23,196 nucleotides of DNA from Candidatus Aenigmatarchaeota archaeon (GTDB taxonomy: Archaea > Aenigmatarchaeota > Aenigmatarchaeia > QMZP01), in NCBI GenBank assembly GCA_016202745.1, contig JACQOB010000135.1, forward strand, positions 1 through 23,196, in the 5' to 3' direction. Numbering within the stretch: position 1 is the first letter of the stretch; every line of letters starts with the position of its first letter. The notes under the pieces were generated by a model, which was not told where the DNA came from, searched no databases, and saw only the letters and a list, made by a program, of their open reading frames with translations. Of the stretch, positions 18,261-23,196 are shown piece by piece. The translations under genes were made by a program, and so were the position numbers.

Positions 18261-19835
18261 CTACTGCCCAAGGAACTTCCTGATGGCCGGGTGCATCTCC
18301 TCCAGCTGCTGGGCTGCCAGCTCTTCGTAAAGCTGGTGGACTATGAGGGCTGCCAGCAGGATGCCTGTGCCTGTTCCCAGCGCTCCGGTGAAATCCGCGT
18401 AGGCGGCCAGCAGACCTACTGCCGCGGCGCCCAGCACGGTGAGTGGAGGTATGTACCTTTCCAGCACACCCTCTATTATCCTTATGTCCCTCCTGAAGCC
18501 GGGTATCTGCATGCCAGTGGAGTGTATCTGCTCGGCTACCGACCTGGAGTCCATGCCGGCGGTGGAGACCCAGAAAACGGCGAAGATTATGGACCCTCCA
18601 ACCAGGACAGCGGAATAGGTAAGTATCCTTAGGACCTCTGGGGGCCTTATGCCCACAAGGCCGGCCAGGGCAGTCAGCGGTATCAGGAAAATCCACACTA
18701 GCAGGCCAAGCCCGACAAAGGCAAGCATCACCTTCAGGGGGGGCTTCTTTGTCAGGTGCGCCACCAGGGCCCCCGCCAGAGCGAATATCCCCAGCACTAT
18801 CAGCAGCACCGATATGCCCAGGCCAGAGCCGCCGCCTATCTGCGGCGGCGTAAGGAAATACAAAAGCCCGCTGGTCGCAAACCCGTTCTCGTCGACAGTG
18901 CCAAACAAGGTTATCCCCCGCTGGTTCAGTATACGGCCGAAGAGCTGCATGTTTGCGAGAAGTGCGGCCACAAGTATGACCGGTATGTTTGAGGTGTAGA
19001 AGAACTTCAGCGGCCAGCGCCTGCCAAAGCCCCTTATGCTGCCAAAGGCCAGCGGTATCTCAACCTTTATGGCATTGGCATACACAACCAGCAGGAATAC
19101 AAGGACCGTGGCCATGACCGGCAGCAGCGCTATGAAAGCCTGCAGCGGCTCCCCCAGCCCGACAAAGAAGAACGCCTGCGGTATCCTGCCCACAGGCGGG
19201 TTGTCCGGCGTGGCGGAGCAGGGGCTGATGGCCTTGAGCTCGGTCGGGCAGTTGGCGAACGGGTTTATTGATGACGTGACTATCTGGCTTGAGACACCCG
19301 CCACTATGAACAGGCTTATGCCAGAGCCGAAGCCCCATTTGGAAATGAGCTCGTCCATGTAAATGACAAGGATACCGCCGAAGCCCATCTGGGCTATGAC
19401 AAGCCACACAAGGCCCGGCGAAGCGGCGGGCACTGCGCCGAATGCGACAAAGACCGAGGCCTCAACGAAGGAGAGCACTATACCCAGTATCTTCTGCGTG
19501 CCCTGGAAGAGTATCTTACCCTTCTCCTCCCTGATGTTCCAGGGCAGTATCCCTGAACCCACAAGCAATTGCAGGATTATGGAGGCTGTCACGATCGGCC
19601 CGATGCCCAGGCTCATTATTGAACCGAACTTGGCGCCCAGAAGCAGCTCAAAGATGCCGACTGACTGTATCCTTACCTGGTCCACGCCGTAAACGGTAAT
19701 CTGCGCCATTGCCAGGTACAGTATCAGTATGAGGGCTGTCCACTTCAGCCTTTTCTTCAGGCTCTGCTTCTCTATTGGCCGCGAAACGCTTGGCAGCCTG
19801 TTTATCACCTGCAGGTATGTGTCGGAAAAACCCAT
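18261..19835 (-). CDS. secY: Preprotein translocase subunit SecY
   Basis: The 524-residue protein has about ten membrane spans. It contains SecY signatures: RLPSVSRPIEKQSLKKRLKWT before span 1, the plug-region segment VYGVDQVRIQSVGIFELLLGAKFGS, LGIGPIVTASIILQLLVGSG at span 2, KWGFGSGISLFIVAGV in the middle, and the C-terminal MDSRSVAEQIHSTGMQIPGFRRD typical of archaeal/eukaryotic Sec61-type SecY. It forms the protein-conducting channel with SecE and SecG/Sec61-beta. It is slightly longer than most archaeal SecY (about 460-490) because of extra loop residues (SINPFANCPTEL...CSATPDNP). ATG at 19835 is preferred over GTG at 19844. A TATA-like box is about 23 bp upstream. Confidence 0.97.
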   Translation of the reverse strand: MGFSDTYLQVINRLPSVSRPIEKQSLKKRLKWTALILILYLAMAQITVYGVDQVRIQSVGIFELLLGAKFGSIMSLGIGPIVTASIILQLLVGSGILPWNIREEKGKILFQGTQKILGIVLSFVEASVFVAFGAVPAASPGLVWLVIAQMGFGGILVIYMDELISKWGFGSGISLFIVAGVSSQIVTSSINPFANCPTELKAISPCSATPDNPPVGRIPQAFFFVGLGEPLQAFIALLPVMATVLVFLLVVYANAIKVEIPLAFGSIRGFGRRWPLKFFYTSNIPVILVAALLANMQLFGRILNQRGITLFGTVDENGFATSGLLYFLTPPQIGGGSGLGISVLLIVLGIFALAGALVAHLTKKPPLKVMLAFVGLGLLVWIFLIPLTALAGLVGIRPPEVLRILTYSAVLVGGSIIFAVFWVSTAGMDSRSVAEQIHSTGMQIPGFRRDIRIIEGVLERYIPPLTVLGAAAVGLLAAYADFTGALGTGTGILLAALIVHQLYEELAAQQLEEMHPAIRKFLGQ

Positions 19836-19871
19836 GTTAACCACGCAAAACTAGAATATAATACCCCTCAG

Positions 19872-20078
19872 TTATTTAAAAGTACCTTTCCCTGATGCGG
19901 CCTTATGGCGTTTCTGCATCCTTTCCTTTTCCTCGGAGTCAACCTCGATCAAAAGCGGCCCCACATACCCGCAGTTCTTGCACATGTATTCCTGGCCGGC
20001 AAGCCAGCCGGAGGCAGTATTCGCGAATGTGACATCCCCTGAGCCGCACACAGCGCAGACCTTCCACATCCTGTCCAT
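19872..20078 (-). CDS. Small zinc-ribbon protein between uL15 and SecY
   Basis: The 68-residue protein starts MDRMWKVCAVCGSGDVTF and has a second knuckle YMCKNCGYVGPLLIEVD, then a charged tail. Two CxxC pairs define a rubredoxin-like zinc ribbon of the sort found in small archaeal proteins. Function is unknown. ATG at 20078 is chosen because a TATA-like GTTTTAAG lies about 25 bp upstream and the conserved ribbon starts there. In-frame ATGs at 20135 and 20159 would add 19-27 residues, and the longest overlaps the uL15 stop. Its location suggests co-expression with ribosomal and Sec genes. Confidence 0.72.
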   Translation of the reverse strand: MDRMWKVCAVCGSGDVTFANTASGWLAGQEYMCKNCGYVGPLLIEVDSEEKERMQKRHKAASGKGTFK

Positions 20079-20142
20079 ACTGTTATTTGAAAAGAAGGGC
20101 TTAAAACCCGCATCAAACTTAATGTTCTTTTTCATAATCAGG

Positions 20143-20571
20143 CTAACTGCCGGTTTCAACGAACTTCCCGCCGGCCTTCTCTATCTTGGCCTTCGCGCCC
20201 GCTGAGAATAGTGCAGCCTTTATCACGGCAGCAGTCTTAAGCTCGCCCGCGCCTATGACCTTGTCATAGCCCATTTCTGTCAGGTTCAGTTCCTGGTTTT
20301 CCTTCAGGTTTTCCCGTTCAATGATAGTCTGGATGTCCCTGAGGTTGATCGGCTTCCCATATTTCCTTATCCCCTTCTCCTGGAGTGACTTGAACCTCTT
20401 CTTTATGTACCGCTCCGGGAAATATTTCTTGAACATTATCTTCTTGTGCTTGAACTTGCCGGCGAAGCCGCGGCCGCCGCGGGAGCCCTTGCCCCTATGC
20501 TTCTTCTTGCTGCCGTAGCCGTGCTTCTTTTGTCCCCGCATCTTGATGACTTTCTTCCGTTTCTTTGCCAT
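20143..20571 (-). CDS. rpl15: 50S ribosomal protein uL15
   Basis: The 142-residue basic protein has the uL15 N-terminal RNA-binding extension (HGYGSKKKHRGKGSRGGRGFAG) and the C-terminal domain with GYDKVIGAGELKTAAVIKAALFS. It stabilises the domain around the peptidyl-transferase centre in 23S rRNA. The start is ATG at 20571, five bases after a GGTGA Shine-Dalgarno; an in-frame GTG at 20580 overlaps that site. It is the third gene in the uS5-uL30-uL15 block preceding secY, the standard archaeal order. Confidence 0.95.
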   Translation of the reverse strand: MAKKRKKVIKMRGQKKHGYGSKKKHRGKGSRGGRGFAGKFKHKKIMFKKYFPERYIKKRFKSLQEKGIRKYGKPINLRDIQTIIERENLKENQELNLTEMGYDKVIGAGELKTAAVIKAALFSAGAKAKIEKAGGKFVETGS

Positions 20572-20585
20572 ATCGCTCACCTGCC
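20572..20585 (-). promoter_or_regulatory. Shine-Dalgarno deciding the uL15 start
   Basis: GCAGGTGAGCGAT precedes ATG at 20571. GGTGA pairs with the archaeal 16S 3' end at a five-base spacing, which favours ATG over the GTG that lies inside the site. Confidence 0.6.
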
Positions 20586-20614
20586 GGCTATATCCAATTG
20601 GACAAGGCCGGATT

Positions 20615-21049
20615 TTACATCATCCTCTTGAGCAGCTCTTTTATAGCCTCTCCCCTGTAGCCTGCCGCACCGTTGGGGTACGTCCCCTTGATCCTCTTGT
20701 GGCCCCTTGACGGCGGGTTGAGCCTGAATACAGGATTTATAGCGGCATCTTTGGTTGATTTCTGCTGCAGAATCTTGCTGGAGACTTCCCTCACTTCCTT
20801 CGCGTCCAGCCTCTGCCTCCCCTTCCTGCCCCTCTTCTCGACGAGTTCGGCGAGGGTGCCGGCATCGATTTCCCCCCATGTAACCCATGGCACCACCCTG
20901 TTAAGCATGCCGTCAATGCTCTCCGATTTCTGGTAGAGGACGCAGTGGTTCACGCTGGTAAGCCTAAGCATCCTCAGCGTGTCCCTGAGGCTCGCCTTCA
21001 TCTTTACAGAACCCCGTATTCTCACGATGGCGTACAAGGCCCCGCTCAT
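20615..21049 (-). CDS. rpl30: 50S ribosomal protein uL30
   Basis: The 144-residue protein starts MSGALYAIVRIRGSVKM and continues with LRDTLRMLRLTSVNHCVLY, the uL30 core, then the archaeal C-terminal extension with HKRIKGTYPNGAAGYRGEAIKELLKRM. It binds 23S rRNA in the large subunit. The ATG at 21049 overlaps the uS5 stop by four bases (ATGA), indicating translational coupling. Start codons further upstream in the same frame run through uS5 and are not credible. Confidence 0.94.
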   Translation of the reverse strand: MSGALYAIVRIRGSVKMKASLRDTLRMLRLTSVNHCVLYQKSESIDGMLNRVVPWVTWGEIDAGTLAELVEKRGRKGRQRLDAKEVREVSSKILQQKSTKDAAINPVFRLNPPSRGHKRIKGTYPNGAAGYRGEAIKELLKRMM

Positions 21050-21717
21050 AAGCCCCCCTTTGTCCTGCTGAGGTTCCTCAGCGCCTCGTAGATGGCGAAA
21101 ACAAGATTGTTCCTGGTGGATGTCTGGCCAAAGGCCTTCACCCATATATCCTTGATGCCCGCCAGCTTCAGGATCTTCTTGGCGGAATCGTTGGCGACTA
21201 TCCCCACACCCTTCGGCGCAGGATAGAGCGTGACCCTGATTGAGCCGTATTTCCCTTCGGCCCTGAAAGGAATTGAGTGGTCGCCGCCGCAGCTGCACTC
21301 CCATGAGCCGCAGCCGCGCCTCACGCTTATGACATTGAGCTTCGCCTGCACAAGGGATTTTTCAAGCGCAACCCTGTGCTCCTTTGAGGATGCCTGGCCT
21401 ATTCCCACAATGCCATCCTCATTGCCTATGAGAATCAGCGCGGTAAGCTTGAACCTCCTCCCGGATTTGTGCATCCTTGCGGTCCTCTTTGTTGCTGTCC
21501 TTCTTATGCCGCCGCCCTTGCCAGGGGAGCCGCCTATGTAGACTATCTCGTGCTTGAGGCTTGGTATCAGGCTGTCCACTATCTGCGGCTCGAGAATAAG
21601 GACGCCTTTTTGTATTATCTCCTCCACGGATTTGTACTTGCCCTTCAGGACATCATTGCCCAGGGCTGTCTTTGGTATCCAGTTCTTCACATCAGCGGCT
21701 GCTATCTGTTCGGCCAT
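21046..21717 (-). CDS. rps5: 30S ribosomal protein uS5
   Basis: The 223-residue protein contains the S5 double-stranded-RNA-binding-like domain (RRFKLTALILIGNEDGIVGIGQASSKE) and the C-terminal domain with RRGCGSWECSCGGDHSIPF and GIVANDSAKKILKLAGI. It lies near the decoding centre and helps accuracy. Archaeal S5 normally follows S8-L6-L32e-L19e-L18; here it is first, preceded by Bud32, so the operon is split. A near-perfect Shine-Dalgarno (AGGAGGT) lies upstream. Confidence 0.96.
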   Translation of the reverse strand: MAEQIAAADVKNWIPKTALGNDVLKGKYKSVEEIIQKGVLILEPQIVDSLIPSLKHEIVYIGGSPGKGGGIRRTATKRTARMHKSGRRFKLTALILIGNEDGIVGIGQASSKEHRVALEKSLVQAKLNVISVRRGCGSWECSCGGDHSIPFRAEGKYGSIRVTLYPAPKGVGIVANDSAKKILKLAGIKDIWVKAFGQTSTRNNLVFAIYEALRNLSRTKGGL

Positions 21718-21726
21718 TTAATTCTT

Positions 21727-21733
21727 ACCTCCT
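21727..21733 (-). promoter_or_regulatory. Strong Shine-Dalgarno for uS5
   Basis: AGGAGGT on the minus strand lies nine bases before the ATG at 21717. It is the best ribosome-binding site in the window and suggests a leadered transcript for this operon. Confidence 0.65.
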
Positions 21734-21803
21734 TTTTGATATTGGCTAATCCTTGAGGTCTGTATTGATATCCGTGTATCTCCCTTTACATATCAAGTAT
21801 CAG

Positions 21804-22415
21804 TTATTTATACCTTCTCCTCTGTTCTATCTTTTCAAGCCTATTTAATACAGCGGGTGAGCCTGAATAGAATTGCCCGTAGGCCTTTAAAATGTTTCCC
21901 CACGCCTCCCTGAGCAGCCTGTAGTGTGCGGCCTTGAGCGCCTCGTGCAGCACATAAAGGTCCACCGCCTGGTCCTCTGTCTTGGAGGAAACCCTGCCCA
22001 AGCCAAAATCTATGATGCACACCGCCCCCCCGCTGATTATCATGTTGGACGTTGTCACATCCCCGTGCATTATGCCGGCAGAGTGCATCCTGGCGATCTC
22101 CTCGCCCACTGCCCTGTAAACACCAAACCTCTCCTCCTCATTAAGGCCATTCAGTGCGTCTTTAACAGTCCTCCCCTCTACAAAGCTCATCTTAAGGCCG
22201 TACACACCTTTACCGACAACGCGTGGCACATTGACGCCAGCGCGCAGCGCCCTGTCCAGCAGCCTTGCCTCTTTCTGCGTCCTCTCCTTCCTTATCTTCC
22301 CGTCAAGCTGCCCGATCCTGTAGCCCTTCTTCAGCCGCTCCTTGACCAGGACAGTTTCCCCTTCATTTTTTTCAAGGTAGAGGACAGCCTCAGCGCCGCG
22401 CTTCACGATTTCCAT
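21804..22415 (-). CDS. bud32: KEOPS complex kinase/ATPase Bud32
   Basis: The 203-residue RIO-like atypical kinase has a glycine-poor start (KRGAEAVLYLEK), KERLKKGYR with the lysine, EARLLDRALRAGVNVPRV, MHGDVTTSNMI (catalytic Asp and Asn) and IIDFGLGRVS (metal-binding DFG). All active-site residues are present. Bud32 works with Kae1, Cgi121 and Pcc1 to make N6-threonylcarbamoyl-A37 in tRNAs reading ANN codons. In many Euryarchaeota Kae1 and Bud32 are fused; here Bud32 stands alone. It is divergent from proS across a 47-bp gap whose AT box fits TATA spacing for both genes. Confidence 0.95.
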   Translation of the reverse strand: MEIVKRGAEAVLYLEKNEGETVLVKERLKKGYRIGQLDGKIRKERTQKEARLLDRALRAGVNVPRVVGKGVYGLKMSFVEGRTVKDALNGLNEEERFGVYRAVGEEIARMHSAGIMHGDVTTSNMIISGGAVCIIDFGLGRVSSKTEDQAVDLYVLHEALKAAHYRLLREAWGNILKAYGQFYSGSPAVLNRLEKIEQRRRYK

Positions 22416-22462
22416 ACCATTTCTCCAATTAAGGGATTTATTAAGCCGCTCCCATTCTTATT
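22416..22462. promoter_or_regulatory. Shared divergent promoter, bud32 / proS
   Basis: A near-symmetric AT element, GATTTATTAAG (22435-22445), lies about 25 bp before the bud32 ATG and about 23 bp before the proS ATG. A single stretch could serve as TATA box in both directions, with both mRNAs leaderless. Confidence 0.55.
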
Positions 22463-23196
22463 ATGGAAAAAGATGCCAGGCAAAGCGGCCAGGGCCTGAA
22501 GCACAGGAAGGCTGATTTCTCCGAGTGGTACAGCGAGATAATAGAGAAGGCCGGGCTGGCCGACCTCAGGTATAACGTCAAGGGGTTCCTGGTGCACAGG
22601 CCGTGGTCCGTCATTGCGATGAAGGAGATGTACAGGCTTTATGAAAAGGAACTGGAGAAGCGCGGCCACCAGCCGGTCTGGTTCCCTGCGGTGATACCCA
22701 AGGAGAACTTCGAGGTTGAGAAGGAGCATGTTGCAGGATTTACGCCTGAAGTTTTCTGGGTGACAGAGGGCGGAGACGCCAAGCTTGCGCAAAAGCTGGC
22801 CCTGCGGCCTACTTCTGAAACCGCGATGTACAGGATGTACAGCCTGTGGATAAGGTCGTGGAGGGACCTGCCGCTCAAGCTCTACCAGTCATGCCAGGTG
22901 TGGAGGCACGAAACAAAGTCCACCAGGCCATTCATCAGGGGCAGGGAGTTCCACTGGATCGAAACACACAATGTGTTTGCCACAAGGGACGAAGCGGAGA
23001 GGCAGGTAAGGGAGGACATGGAAATAACAGAGGCTGTGATGCACAGGGAGTTCGGCATACCTTCCATGGTCTTCGAGAGGCCGGAATGGGACAAGTTTGC
23101 CGGCGCAGTGTACACATACGCTGCCGACACGCTGATGCCTGACGGCAGGGCGGTGCAGCAGCCATCCACGCACCTGCTTGGCCAGAACTTCTCGAA
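22463..23196 (+). CDS. proS: Prolyl-tRNA synthetase, archaeal/eukaryotic type (3' end outside window)
   Basis: From ATG at 22463 the frame is open to the right edge (about 244 codons). It contains class II motif 1-type sequence (GFLVHRPWSVIAMKEMYRLYEKEL), then ALRPTSETAMYRMYSLWIRSWRDLPLKLYQ, the motif 2 region QVWRHETKSTRPFIRGREFHWIETH and QQPSTHLLGQNFS. This is the archaeal/eukaryotic ProRS form, which lacks the editing INS domain between motifs 2 and 3 found in bacterial enzymes and carries a C-terminal zinc-like domain not visible here. It charges tRNA-Pro. About half the protein (typically 470-500 residues) is missing beyond the window. Confidence 0.96.
   Translation, partial: MEKDARQSGQGLKHRKADFSEWYSEIIEKAGLADLRYNVKGFLVHRPWSVIAMKEMYRLYEKELEKRGHQPVWFPAVIPKENFEVEKEHVAGFTPEVFWVTEGGDAKLAQKLALRPTSETAMYRMYSLWIRSWRDLPLKLYQSCQVWRHETKSTRPFIRGREFHWIETHNVFATRDEAERQVREDMEITEAVMHREFGIPSMVFERPEWDKFAGAVYTYAADTLMPDGRAVQQPSTHLLGQNFS

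Overview
The window is a stretch of archaeal chromosome. This follows from the information-processing genes (Nop5, aRF1, Cbf5, Bud32, eS26, eL40, SecY with archaeal-type uL15/uL30/uS5, archaeal/eukaryotic-type ProRS), from tRNA genes with introns that fit bulge-helix-bulge splicing, and from TATA-like boxes about 25 bp upstream of start codons that imply leaderless mRNAs. Dense packing, trimmed proteins (a Cbf5 without a PUA domain, an adenylate-kinase-like protein without a working P-loop), inteins and many small membrane or secreted proteins suggest a DPANN-type archaeon (Micrarchaeota/Diapherotrites-like). That placement is an inference.

Layout. 1-2470: a cytidine deaminase running off the left edge, then Nop5, a small unknown gene and an SGNH hydrolase. 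2467-5196 (minus): release factor aRF1, split by a 507-residue homing intein exactly at its catalytic GGQ loop, which reads GGW here. 5265-10506: a KaiC-like ATPase, a type II/IV secretion ATPase split by a 526-residue intein inside its P-loop, and a convergent single-domain TadC/ArlJ-like membrane protein. Together these look like the H-I-J core of an archaeal pilus or archaellum machine. 10586-11989: eS26, eL40, Cbf5 and a tRNA-Cys with two introns, one in the D-loop and one in the T-loop. 11992-16231: small membrane and secreted proteins, a zinc-ribbon protein, a Nudix hydrolase, three perfect 40-bp tandem hairpin repeats, and a secreted single-pass membrane protein. 16326-16497: tRNA-Tyr with an intron of about 100 nt that carries a diverged copy of the same hairpin, including a compensatory base-pair change. 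16506-21717 (minus): the 3' part of the spc ribosomal operon (uS5-uL30-uL15-zinc ribbon-SecY-TraB-like-Adk-like-EMC3/YidC-like). 21804-22415 (minus): Bud32. 22463-end: ProRS, cut by the right edge.

Common themes are translation and RNA maturation (Nop5, Cbf5, Bud32, aRF1, ribosomal proteins, ProRS, tRNAs), membrane insertion (SecY with a YidC-like insertase) and a surface-filament secretion engine. The most unusual points are the GGQ-to-GGW change at an intein junction in aRF1, the two-intron tRNA-Cys, the hairpin family shared by a tRNA intron and an intergenic tandem array, and the stripped-down Cbf5 and Adk homologues. All family calls come from reading motifs; no database search was run.
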